Assembly: GCA_964606855.1 (NCBI GenBank)
Contig: CAZSHM010000001.1
Span: forward strand, 62,001 to 126,000
DNA from: UBA7185 sp964606855
GTDB lineage: Bacteria > Bacillota > Peptococcia > Peptococcales > Peptococcaceae
Reading direction: 5' to 3'
Length of the DNA stretch: 64,000 nt
Shown: positions 51,770 to 60,033 of the stretch, one piece after another
Layout of the letters: each line of letters opens with the position of its first letter
Numbering within the stretch: position 1 is the stretch's first letter
Program-made: the position numbers and the translations under genes
The notes under the pieces: model-generated
Told to the model about the DNA's origin: nothing
Databases searched by the model: none
What the model saw: the letters and a program-made list of their open reading frames with translations, nothing else

Positions 51770-52573
51770 ATGGAACACACAATGCTGCTTGTGGGCGCCG
51801 GCCCAGGGTTGGGGCTGTCAGTGGCGAAGAGATTCGGCGCGGAGGGATTTCAGATCGCGCTGGTCGCGCGGAATCCGACGAAGATGGAGTTCATGCTGAA
51901 GGCGCTGCGGGACGCCGGCGTGACCGCCGAGGGATTCCTGGCGGACTACCATGATTCGGAAGCATTGGACCGGGCCATGGACGATGCGATCGCGCGCTTC
52001 GACTTTATCGACACGGTGGAGATGGAGTTTATCGTCCGAAGCAAGAGCTCCGGCGGGATGCACGATTCTCTGGAGAGCCGAAAGCGGATGGCAAACGCGG
52101 GCGTCATCGATCTGGACAGCGCGGAGCTGATGAACTGGATCGAATCCGTGATGCAGCCGACCATCCAGATCGTCAACAAGATGCTGCCGCGGATGCAGGA
52201 GCACCGCCAGGATTCTGTCAGCGGCTTTCTCTGCCCGATGGGCTGGAGCGGCATCTGGCCGGGCGAGGGGGAGGCGTGCAACGAACTGCCCTATCACATC
52301 CTGCGCAAAATCACCCCCGCGATCGCGTTTGCGGCGCAGATCAAGTATCTGGAGTTTCTCAACGCCCAGATGTGCTTCGACAACATCTACGCCGTGGCCA
52401 ACATGCTGGCGCTCTGGATCAAGCCCGGCACGCCGCACGATCCGGATCGGATCGCGGATCACATGTACCGCAACATCTACCTGCCCCGCCAGACGGATCC
52501 GCTCCTGCGCCGCAAGGTGATCGAGACGTTCCCGGAGGACATCAGGAAGCCGAGCGACCTGGTGCGCTACTGA
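51770..52573 (+). CDS. atypical short-chain dehydrogenase/reductase-like protein
   Basis: 267 residues. Rossmann start MLLVGAGPGLGLSVAKRF (5-22), with ALVARNPTKM after strand 2 (NADP-type Arg) fits the SDR fold. The catalytic YxxxK motif is missing: the expected region reads ELPYHILRKITP, where Tyr and Lys are five apart (YxxxxK), and the preceding catalytic-Ser segment (SVSGFLCPMGWSG) is unusual. So it may be a non-classical SDR or a binding protein. SGSAG start choice: ATG 51770, 8 bases after GGGAGG; ATG 51764 is too close. Followed 150 bases later by a permease gene. Confidence 0.75.
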   Translation: MEHTMLLVGAGPGLGLSVAKRFGAEGFQIALVARNPTKMEFMLKALRDAGVTAEGFLADYHDSEALDRAMDDAIARFDFIDTVEMEFIVRSKSSGGMHDSLESRKRMANAGVIDLDSAELMNWIESVMQPTIQIVNKMLPRMQEHRQDSVSGFLCPMGWSGIWPGEGEACNELPYHILRKITPAIAFAAQIKYLEFLNAQMCFDNIYAVANMLALWIKPGTPHDPDRIADHMYRNIYLPRQTDPLLRRKVIETFPEDIRKPSDLVRY

Positions 52574-52723
52574 TGAGGACGCTTCGGGGAAATTCGCCGG
52601 ACCGAGCCAGCGCTTTTGCGGACGGGCCCGGCCAATCGCCCGCACCGATGCGCACGCTGCGCCGGAGTGCTTTCGAACTGCATGCCGCAGACAAGAACAT
52701 TTTCTCTATCATGAGGTGAGAGT

Positions 52724-54127
52724 ATGAGTACAAGTGTGGACAAGAAAAAAATCCTGGCGTGGGCCGTTGCCCTGCTTGCCACGCTGATCGTTGCCTTGAT
52801 CCCGACGGGGGAGCTCTACACGCCGATCATCCGGAACTTCTGCGCGATCACCGTGTTTTGCATCGCCGCGCTGGCCTTTGATCTTCTCGACATCTACATC
52901 GTCGGACTTGGGATGCCGCTGGCCTATGTGCTGCTCGGGGTCGCGGATTTTTCGACCGCATTTTCCGGCTGGGCCAACAGCACCACGCTGCTGCTGATCA
53001 CCGCGATGCTTTTTGCGAACACACTGGACCGCATCGGCCTTTTGAAGCGCATGGGGCTGTCGCTGATTCTCAAACTGGGCGGCAGTTTTTCCAAGACGAT
53101 GTGGGCCCTGCTGTTTACCGGTATTTTGATTACCTTTATCACCTTCTGCAACTGTCCGATCATTGTGATCGCCCTGGGCTATGCCGTCTACCGCTCCTTC
53201 GACTTAAAACCGACGGACCGGGAGGCGGTCGTCGTTCTGATGGTGGTCGCGCTGAGCGCCTGCACGGCGCAGATGTTCAGCTACAACGCGCTTCTGGTCA
53301 GCGTGCTGTCCGCCTCTGTGACTTCCGTGATCCCGGATTTTTCGCTTCCCTGGTACAAGATTTGCCTGAACAATCTGCCGTCCATCCTCTTCCTGGCAGG
53401 CTTTACCTGGATCCTGCTGAAGTGGGCCAAACGCGGCAAGAACAGCCGGATCACAGATGTGGAGACAGCCAAATCGTACTGCGAACAGGAACACGCGGCG
53501 CTCGGCGCGGTATCGCCGGCCGAAAAGAAAGGCGCGGCCGTGCTCCTGCTTGTGATGCTCTACATGTTCACGCAGCCGCTTCACAAGCTGGACATCGCCT
53601 ACGGCTTCTTTCTGGGCACGATTCTGCTGTTTCTGCCGGGGATCCGCGTGGCGAATGCGTCGGATCTTGCGCGCGTCCCCTGGAATCTCATGTTCCTGGT
53701 CTTTGCCTTCCTCGGGATCGGGGCCGTCGCCGGCGCCATCGGTTTTACGAATGTGATCTCCCAGTTTCTGACGCCGCTCATCTCGAAGGTGGGCATGACG
53801 GGGAGCGTGTATGTGACCTATTTCTTCGGCGTGGTGGCCAACCTGATCCTGTCCCCCTTCGCCATGTGCTCCATGCTGACGATCCCGATCGCGCAGTACT
53901 GCACGGATCTGGGATTCAACGTCCTCCCGCACATTCTGGCGCTGTACCAGGCCTGCGACACCGTGTTCCTGCCATATGAGTGGCCGGCGTATCTGCAGAT
54001 TTTCTCCTTCGGCTTCGTCTCCATGAGCACGATGATCAAGGCGATGAGCGTGAAGGCGGTTTTTCAGATCCTGTTTATCTGTCTGCTGCTCATCCCGTTC
54101 TGGGGCTTGATCGGTCTGATCTGCTAG
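52724..54127 (+). CDS. SLC13/DASS-like anion permease (copy B)
   Basis: 467 residues, about 12 hydrophobic segments, paralogue of the permease at 48872 but with the high-GC composition of the main chromosome. Conserved stretches include LIPTGELYTP, ITVFCIAALAFDLLD and GGSFSKTMWALLF. Probably imports the substrate of the upstream SDR-like protein. ATG with GAGGTGAGAG upstream; ends at a strong terminator. Confidence 0.85.
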   Translation: MSTSVDKKKILAWAVALLATLIVALIPTGELYTPIIRNFCAITVFCIAALAFDLLDIYIVGLGMPLAYVLLGVADFSTAFSGWANSTTLLLITAMLFANTLDRIGLLKRMGLSLILKLGGSFSKTMWALLFTGILITFITFCNCPIIVIALGYAVYRSFDLKPTDREAVVVLMVVALSACTAQMFSYNALLVSVLSASVTSVIPDFSLPWYKICLNNLPSILFLAGFTWILLKWAKRGKNSRITDVETAKSYCEQEHAALGAVSPAEKKGAAVLLLVMLYMFTQPLHKLDIAYGFFLGTILLFLPGIRVANASDLARVPWNLMFLVFAFLGIGAVAGAIGFTNVISQFLTPLISKVGMTGSVYVTYFFGVVANLILSPFAMCSMLTIPIAQYCTDLGFNVLPHILALYQACDTVFLPYEWPAYLQIFSFGFVSMSTMIKAMSVKAVFQILFICLLLIPFWGLIGLIC

Positions 54128-54157
54128 AACCGGAAACCGAACCGCGGCGCACAATCC

Positions 54158-54209
54158 AGACAAGGCTTTTCCCGGGCTGCCGCAGCGCCCGGAAAAAGCC
54201 TTGTCTTTG
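54158..54209. terminator. convergent terminator
   Basis: 20-base arms 54158-54177 and 54187-54206 with one mismatch; T/A tracts inside and outside. Serves the permease (plus) and the HxlR gene (minus). Confidence 0.85.
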
Positions 54210-54219
54210 TTTCAAAGCG

Positions 54220-54639
54220 CTATTCTCTTTCGGGAGGAGGTTCGGGGAACGGCTCCCTGCGCAACAGGGAGTCCAGCATCGGATCCGACATAAAGGTCTC
54301 CTCGGGGAACCATTTCAAGATGAACCTGGCCTGTGTGCCGCCCATGGTCTCCACAAAATCAGTCCCGCATTCCGTCAGGGCGTAGCGCACGGAGACCGGA
54401 TGTGTCGGCAGCACCGTGCGCGCCACCAATCCGTAGCGCTCCAGCTTTTTCAAGACAGTCGAAAGATTGGATGCCGAAATATACAGATCCGCCAAGAGTT
54501 CGTTGAACCCTTTTGCCCTGTGGTACAGGCAGTTTATGACCGTCGCCGTCCACTTGTCGCCGAACAGAACCTGATAGAACAGATTCGCCCTGCGCCCCTT
54601 CTCGTTTTTATAGAGATCCTGTACATTCTCCCCGGACAT
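54220..54639 (-). CDS. HxlR-family winged-helix regulator
   Basis: 139 residues. Typical HxlR block: LFGDKWTATVINCLYHRAKGFNELLADLY...SNLSTVLKKLERYGLVARTV...PVSVRYALTECG (about 25-95). These regulators usually sense reactive aldehydes, redox or aromatic compounds. I start at ATG 54639 (MSGENVQ) with AGAGGGGGG upstream; the longer frame lacks an RBS and overlaps the promoter. TAGAAT at 54671-54666 with TTGCGC 17 bases upstream is a plausible promoter. Confidence 0.85.
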   Translation of the reverse strand: MSGENVQDLYKNEKGRRANLFYQVLFGDKWTATVINCLYHRAKGFNELLADLYISASNLSTVLKKLERYGLVARTVLPTHPVSVRYALTECGTDFVETMGGTQARFILKWFPEETFMSDPMLDSLLRREPFPEPPPERE

Positions 54640-54767
54640 GCCGCACGCCCCCCTCTTTTGACACGATTCTAGCACGCGAAAAACCGCCGCGCAAGATCTT
54701 TTTGTGCGGGCGATGCTGCCTCCGGGAGGCAATTCTGCACGCGGGCCCCCTTCCGGGGGCTGTTTTT

Positions 54768-55724
54768 TTATGCCTTGTGGAGGATCGGGGAGGCGGCCTC
54801 CAGGGAATCAAAATAGCCAGAGAGCTCGCGGATGACGATCCGCTCCTGGGGTGTGGCGTCCGCCTCGGAGGGATAGAGCACATAGTAGTTCATGGGCATG
54901 GGAAAGGTTTGAATGGAGACGGCCCGGACGGCGCCGCTTTTCACGGCATCGGAATCGGATGTCGCAAGCCTGCTTGCCAGGGCGACGCTCAGATTCTGCG
55001 CCACCATATCCAGCACGAGCTCCGCTGTGCTGATCCCGTAGGCCTGTGTGCTGGGGAAGAACCGCAGGATGCCGCTGTACCCGAAATTTCCTTCCGAATC
55101 CGGATAGAACAGAAGCGGCAGGGTGCGCAGCTCCTCCGGGTAGAGGGACGCCCGCCGTGCGTACGGATGGTCTGCGCTGATGTGCAGGGCCAGTTCATCG
55201 CCCGAGTAGCAGAGAAACTCCTTGGATGGGTCCGCCTGGAACAGGTGCTTGAAGATTGCCAGTTCCGGATCGCTGAGGGAGCCGACAAAGAGGCGGGAGC
55301 TCGACTTGGAGAGCTGCAGGCGCAGCGCGTCGATCGTGAAGAGCGCCCGCTCTTCCAAGCGGATCGTGAGGGCGGGATGGATTTTTTTGAGGGAGAGGAT
55401 CCGATCCAGGCCCAGAATGTGGGCAAAAATCGGGATGGCCGTGATCTGCACATGGCCCTTCACCATGCGCGTGCCGCTTGCCGAGTCAAACCATCGGTCC
55501 ACAATCTCCAGGATCGTTTTGCAGTCGGCGAGGATTTCAGCGCCCCGGGGCGTGGGGACGACGCCCCGCGCCGTGCGCTTGAAGATCGGATATCCCAGCT
55601 CCTTTTCCAGGTTTTGCAGCGTGTAGGACAGTGTGGAGTGCGATAAAAAAAGGTTTTGCGCTGCCTGATTGATGGAGCGGCAGCGGTCGATTTCCAGCAG
55701 GTATCGAAAATCCTCGATCCGCAT
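54768..55724 (-). CDS. LysR-family regulator, divergent from the OYE operon
   Basis: 318 residues. HTH 1-60 (MRIEDFRYLLEIDRCRSINQAAQNLFLSHSTLSYTLQNLEKELGYPIF) and effector domain about 90-300. Divergent from the oxidoreductase operon starting at 55985, so probably its activator. A minus-strand TAGAAT at 55762-55757 could be its -10. The gap 55725-55984 also holds TACAAT at 55871-55876 pointing toward the OYE operon. In 54640-54767 a GGGCCCCC/GGGGGC hairpin with T-run faces the plus strand and fits neither minus-strand gene. Confidence 0.9.
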   Translation of the reverse strand: MRIEDFRYLLEIDRCRSINQAAQNLFLSHSTLSYTLQNLEKELGYPIFKRTARGVVPTPRGAEILADCKTILEIVDRWFDSASGTRMVKGHVQITAIPIFAHILGLDRILSLKKIHPALTIRLEERALFTIDALRLQLSKSSSRLFVGSLSDPELAIFKHLFQADPSKEFLCYSGDELALHISADHPYARRASLYPEELRTLPLLFYPDSEGNFGYSGILRFFPSTQAYGISTAELVLDMVAQNLSVALASRLATSDSDAVKSGAVRAVSIQTFPMPMNYYVLYPSEADATPQERIVIRELSGYFDSLEAASPILHKA

Positions 55725-55984
55725 CGCAAACCCTCCCCGTGTACTTGGTGAGACTTATTCTAGCAGAGCGGGGCGGAAAAGTACAGCGCGAAAATCGGAA
55801 GAGCAGGTGTCGAAATCTTTGACAGCACAGTTTCCAAGTATCCGTTCTATGGGAGCAGAGCCCCTTGTGCTACAATCAGAGCAGAGGGGCAAAACAGAAA
55901 GGCAAGGCAAACAGGGAAGGGCGCCCCGGGAAGGCAAAAAAACCTGCGGCACAATGCCGCGCGGAGCAGAGAGGTGGTTTGTAG

Positions 55985-57934
55985 GTGCAAGCCTATCGGG
56001 AGAACTATCCGCATTTGTTCTCAAAATGGAACGTGGGAAAACAGACGCTGCGGAACCGGATTGTGGCCGCCCCCACACATCATGGTTTTGCGGCGGCGCC
56101 GGACGGCAGAATCAATCGCTGCGGCGTGGAAACTTACGGGGAGCGCGCGCTGGGCGGCGCGGCGGTCGTCACCATCGGGGAGGGAAAACTGGACGACCGG
56201 AACAGCGCGGGACACACGGGGCAGATTGACTGCTGTACAGAGGGGGCGATCACGCCGCTCCGGTGGTATGCGGAGTACGTGCACACGTGCGGAGGGCTGG
56301 CGTCCATCGAACTGAACCACGCCGGACAGTTTGCGCAGCCGCAGTTCAATCCGGGCGGGATCGGGCCCATGGGCGCGTCGGCGTGCGTGATGCCCAACGG
56401 ACTGTACAGCAGGGAGATGACCGAGGAGGACATGGAAGAGGTGGCGGAGCATTATGCGCAGGCCTGCGGGATCGCCAAAGCGGCGGGGCTGGACATGGTC
56501 ACGCTGCATCTCGGGCACGGCTGGCTGCTGGGCGGATTCCTGAGCCCGATGTTCAACCACAGAAGGGATCGCTACGGCGGCTCGCCGGAGAACCGCGTGC
56601 GGTTTCCCAGGATGGTTCTGGAGCGCGTGCGGCAGGCAGTCGGCCCGGACTTTCTGATTGAGATTCGGCTCAGCGGCGAGGAATGGACGCCGGACGGGCT
56701 GAAGATCGGGGACACCATCGAGATTGTCCGCCTTCTGGAGGACTGCGCAGACATGGTGCAGATCTCGAGCGGCACACGCCTCGATCCGGTCGCCCGCTGC
56801 ATGATCGGGCCGGATCATTTTGTACCGCCGGGCCATAATGCGCCGCTCTCGGAAGCGCTGAAACGGGCGGGCACCAAGCTTCCGGTGGGCGTCGTGGGCA
56901 GCATATCCACGCCGCAGCTGGCGGAGGAGATTCTGGCGCGGGGACAGGCGGACTATGTAGTGCTGGCGCGGAGCCTGATCGCGGATCCGATGTGGCCGCA
57001 GAAGAGCCGGGAGGGGAGAGAGGCGGACATCCGCCCCTGCATCAAGTGCTCCCGCTGCGGGGATATGCATAAGAGTGTCTGTTCCGTGAATCCGCTCTTC
57101 GGGACGGCATCGATCCGAAAGGCCTTTCCCTCGCCGAGGCGGAGAAAACGGGTCGCCGTGGTCGGCGGCGGCGTTGCCGGGATGCAGGCCGCGATCACCG
57201 CGGCGGAGCGCGGGCATACATGCGTGCTCTATGAGCGGGAGGATCGGCTGGGCGGCCAATTATTCCATACAGAGTATGTCTGGTTCAAGCGCGAGATGCG
57301 CGCCTTCCGCGATTATCTGATCCGGCAGGTGGCGCAAGCCGGTGTGGAGGTGCATCTCCGCGCGGAGGCGACCCCGGCGCAGCTGACGGCAGCCGGCTTT
57401 GACAGCGTGATTGTGGCGGTCGGCGCCCAGGCTTTCCGTCCGCCGATTCCCGGGGCGGACCGCCGGAATGCCGTCACCGCCCCGGAGGTGTTCGGGCGCG
57501 AAGCGGAGCTCCCGGGAGAGGTGCTGATCGTCGGCGGCGGCATGGTCGGCTGTGAGCTGGCGCTCCATCTCTCCGCGCACGGAATCCGCAGCACCGTGAT
57601 CGAGATGGGGCCGAAGCTCGCCCCGGATGCCGTTCCGCAGGAGCGGGAGCACACATTGTACCGCATGGAGCAGGATGGCAACATTTCCGTCTATACGGAG
57701 CTGCGCTGCACGGAGATCACGGCGGAGGGCATTGTCGCGCAGGATCCCGGCGGCGGATCGCGGGCGATGAAGGCGGAGCTGGTGATTTTCGCGGCGGGGA
57801 TGCGGGCGCGGGAACGGCTCCGGGACAGCTTTGACGGCTGCGCGCCGGAGGTTGTGGCGGTCGGGGACTGCAAAGCGGCGGGGAACATTCACGATGCCGT
57901 TTCCACGGGATACAGCGCCGCGCTGCTGTTGTAG
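55985..57934 (+). CDS. 2,4-dienoyl-CoA-reductase-like flavin oxidoreductase (OYE family), copy 1
   Basis: 649 residues. FMN TIM barrel 1 to about 335 (LRNRIVAAPTHHGF; LHLGHGWLLGGFLSPMFN with HGW instead of the usual HGY, changing the Tyr proton donor to Trp), 4Fe-4S Cys cluster RPCIKCSRCGD...VCSVNP at about 344-362, FAD Rossmann VAVVGGGVAGMQAA near 387 and NAD(P) Rossmann VLIVGGGMVGCELALHL near 514. The fold passes electrons NAD(P)H to FAD to FeS to FMN to an enoate. GTG start with GAGAGGTGG upstream. Members reduce dienoyl-CoA, steroid, cinnamate or similar double bonds; the substrate here is not predictable. Confidence 0.92.
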   Translation: MQAYRENYPHLFSKWNVGKQTLRNRIVAAPTHHGFAAAPDGRINRCGVETYGERALGGAAVVTIGEGKLDDRNSAGHTGQIDCCTEGAITPLRWYAEYVHTCGGLASIELNHAGQFAQPQFNPGGIGPMGASACVMPNGLYSREMTEEDMEEVAEHYAQACGIAKAAGLDMVTLHLGHGWLLGGFLSPMFNHRRDRYGGSPENRVRFPRMVLERVRQAVGPDFLIEIRLSGEEWTPDGLKIGDTIEIVRLLEDCADMVQISSGTRLDPVARCMIGPDHFVPPGHNAPLSEALKRAGTKLPVGVVGSISTPQLAEEILARGQADYVVLARSLIADPMWPQKSREGREADIRPCIKCSRCGDMHKSVCSVNPLFGTASIRKAFPSPRRRKRVAVVGGGVAGMQAAITAAERGHTCVLYEREDRLGGQLFHTEYVWFKREMRAFRDYLIRQVAQAGVEVHLRAEATPAQLTAAGFDSVIVAVGAQAFRPPIPGADRRNAVTAPEVFGREAELPGEVLIVGGGMVGCELALHLSAHGIRSTVIEMGPKLAPDAVPQEREHTLYRMEQDGNISVYTELRCTEITAEGIVAQDPGGGSRAMKAELVIFAAGMRARERLRDSFDGCAPEVVAVGDCKAAGNIHDAVSTGYSAALLL

Positions 57935-57982
57935 GCCGAAGCATGCGCGCCGCCGGATGGAGAGAGCATGGGAGGGATGGGG

Positions 57983-59971
57983 ATGAAACCGATCTACAAG
58001 GAGAAGTATCCGCATTTGTTTGAGCCGCTGGTGCTCGGCAAGCACAAGGTGGAGGTGAAGAACCGCATTTTCACCGCGCCGATGGGCTGTCCGCTGGCGC
58101 AGGACGGCGACGGGCGGCTGAACGCGTACGGGGTGTTCTTTTATGGGCGCTTTGCGAAGGGCGGTTTCGGCATGGTCAACGCGAAATCCATCCTCCCGGC
58201 TGGCCCCACAAAGACCAGAACGCTCAATCTGGAGAACGAGAACGTGTTTATGGATGTCCATTTCCTGAACGAGTACGCGCACGCCTTCGGCGCGAAGACG
58301 GGCTGCGAGCTGTACCACCAGGGCTGCTGGGCCCCGCCGGAGGACGGCAGGCCGGTGATCAGCGCCAGCGCCATGACCATGCCAAACGGGGTTCGGGTGC
58401 GGGAGATGACCGAGGCGGACATGGAGGACGTGATCCGGATGTATGTCCGGGGCGCGACTTTGGTGAAGCGCGCCGGCTTTGACGCGCTGCTGCTGCACTA
58501 CGGGCACGGCTGGCTGATGTCCAGCTTTCTCTCCCCGGCCTTCAATCACCGCAGCGATCAATACGGCGGCACGCCGGAGAACCGCGTGCGCTTCCCCCGG
58601 ATGGTTCTGGAGCGGATCCGGGAGACGATCGGGGACGATCTGCTGATCGACGTGCGCCTGAGCGGCTCCGAGATGACGCCGGGCGGCATCGAGATCGAGG
58701 ACACGATCGCCTACGTCAAGGCGATCGAGGATCTGGCGGACAGCGTGCACATCACCTGCGGCAACCGGAACAATCCCAAGAGCCGGCCGGATATGCACCC
58801 GAGCTGTTTTCTGCCCGCCGGGCACAACGCGGAGAACGCCTGGAAGGTGAAGCAGGCCGGTGTCCGGATTCCGGTGGGCGTCGTGGGCGGCATCAGCGAT
58901 CCGGCGCTGGCGGAACAGATCCTGGCGGAGGGAAAGGCGGACTTCGTCCTGCTGGGGCGGCAGGCGACCATCGAGCCGGAATGGCCCGAAAAGGTGCGCC
59001 GCGGCCGGGAGGCGGACATCCGGCCCTGCATGCGCTGCAACTTCTGCATTGACACCGGGCGCAGAGGGAACCGCTCCGCGGCGATCACCTACGACGCGGA
59101 GGGCACGTTCAACCTGCAGTGCGCGGCGGATCCGACCTACGGGCAGGGATTTTACAAAAAATTTGTGCCGGACGCGGCGGAGGCGAGAACGGTCGTGGTG
59201 GTCGGCGGCGGATTCGCGGGGCTGGAAGCGGCCATGACGGCGGCGCAGCGCGGGCACCGGGTCACACTCCTGGAGAAAGGCGACTGCCTGGGCGGGGTGA
59301 TGGCGCACACCGAGGACGTCTGGTTCAAGTACGATACCGGCCGGTTCCGCGCGTACCTGGTGCACCAGTGCGAGAAGGCGGGCGTGGAGATCCGCCTCCG
59401 CACGGAGGCGACGCGCGCCATGGTGGAGCGGATGGATCCGGACGCGGTGATCGTCGCGGTCGGAGCGGAACCGGTGCGCCCGGACATCCCCGGCGTGGAC
59501 GGCGAACATGTGCTCACGGCGGAGGAGGCGCTGCACCACGCGGAGCGGGTCGGCCGCCGCGCGCTGATCCTCGGTGGCGGGCTTGTGGGCTGCGAGACGG
59601 CGATTGTGCTTGCCGAGAGCGGCAGGGAGGTCCATGTGATCGAGGCGGCGCAGGACATGCTGGGAAATGCGCAGTTCAGCCAGCGGATCCACACCATGGA
59701 ATTCATGGAGCGGGCGGGCGCGACCTGGCAGACCCGGAGCAGATGCACCGAGATCCTTCCGGACGGCGCGCGGATATCCGACGCCGCGGGGGAGGAGACG
59801 TTCCTGGCCTGTGACACCGTCGTGCTGGCCGTCGGCCGCAGGCCGCTGGCGCGGCTCCGGGACAGTTTCCGCGACTGCGCCTTTGACGTGATCTGTGTGG
59901 GCGACTGCGTGAAGGCGGAGAATATCCCCCACGCGGTGCGCAGCGGATACGACGCCGGCCTGCGGATCTGA
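57983..59971 (+). CDS. 2,4-dienoyl-CoA-reductase-like flavin oxidoreductase (OYE family), copy 2
   Basis: 662 residues, same architecture as the preceding gene. KPIYKEKYPHLFEPL start, LHYGHGWLMSSFLSPAFNHR (Trp at the Tyr position again), FeS cysteines RPCMRCNFCID followed by a longer insertion than copy 1 before QCAADP, FAD site TVVVVGGGFAGLEAA, NAD(P) site ALILGGGLVGCETA. I start at ATG 57983 with GGAGGG 6 bases upstream; ATGs at 57968 and 57977 are possible but less well placed and the alignment with copy 1 favours 57983. 48 bases after copy 1; the two could act on successive double bonds or form a complex. Confidence 0.91.
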   Translation: MKPIYKEKYPHLFEPLVLGKHKVEVKNRIFTAPMGCPLAQDGDGRLNAYGVFFYGRFAKGGFGMVNAKSILPAGPTKTRTLNLENENVFMDVHFLNEYAHAFGAKTGCELYHQGCWAPPEDGRPVISASAMTMPNGVRVREMTEADMEDVIRMYVRGATLVKRAGFDALLLHYGHGWLMSSFLSPAFNHRSDQYGGTPENRVRFPRMVLERIRETIGDDLLIDVRLSGSEMTPGGIEIEDTIAYVKAIEDLADSVHITCGNRNNPKSRPDMHPSCFLPAGHNAENAWKVKQAGVRIPVGVVGGISDPALAEQILAEGKADFVLLGRQATIEPEWPEKVRRGREADIRPCMRCNFCIDTGRRGNRSAAITYDAEGTFNLQCAADPTYGQGFYKKFVPDAAEARTVVVVGGGFAGLEAAMTAAQRGHRVTLLEKGDCLGGVMAHTEDVWFKYDTGRFRAYLVHQCEKAGVEIRLRTEATRAMVERMDPDAVIVAVGAEPVRPDIPGVDGEHVLTAEEALHHAERVGRRALILGGGLVGCETAIVLAESGREVHVIEAAQDMLGNAQFSQRIHTMEFMERAGATWQTRSRCTEILPDGARISDAAGEETFLACDTVVLAVGRRPLARLRDSFRDCAFDVICVGDCVKAENIPHAVRSGYDAGLRI

Positions 59972-60033
59972 CTCCGGGGCAGAGACCCCCAGCGGGCATA
60001 GGGGGGAGAAAAGAAGGAGGAGGTTGTATCATT

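Noticed and set aside
54700..54767. Terminator of the minus-strand LysR gene
   Set aside because: The GGGCCCCC/GGGGGC hairpin has its T-run on the plus strand, the wrong side for that gene.
57260..59932. 890-codon minus-strand frame opposite the OYE genes
   Set aside because: Covers two real genes in antisense; composition is that of a shadow frame. Same reasoning applies to 33485-35617 and 59152-61368.
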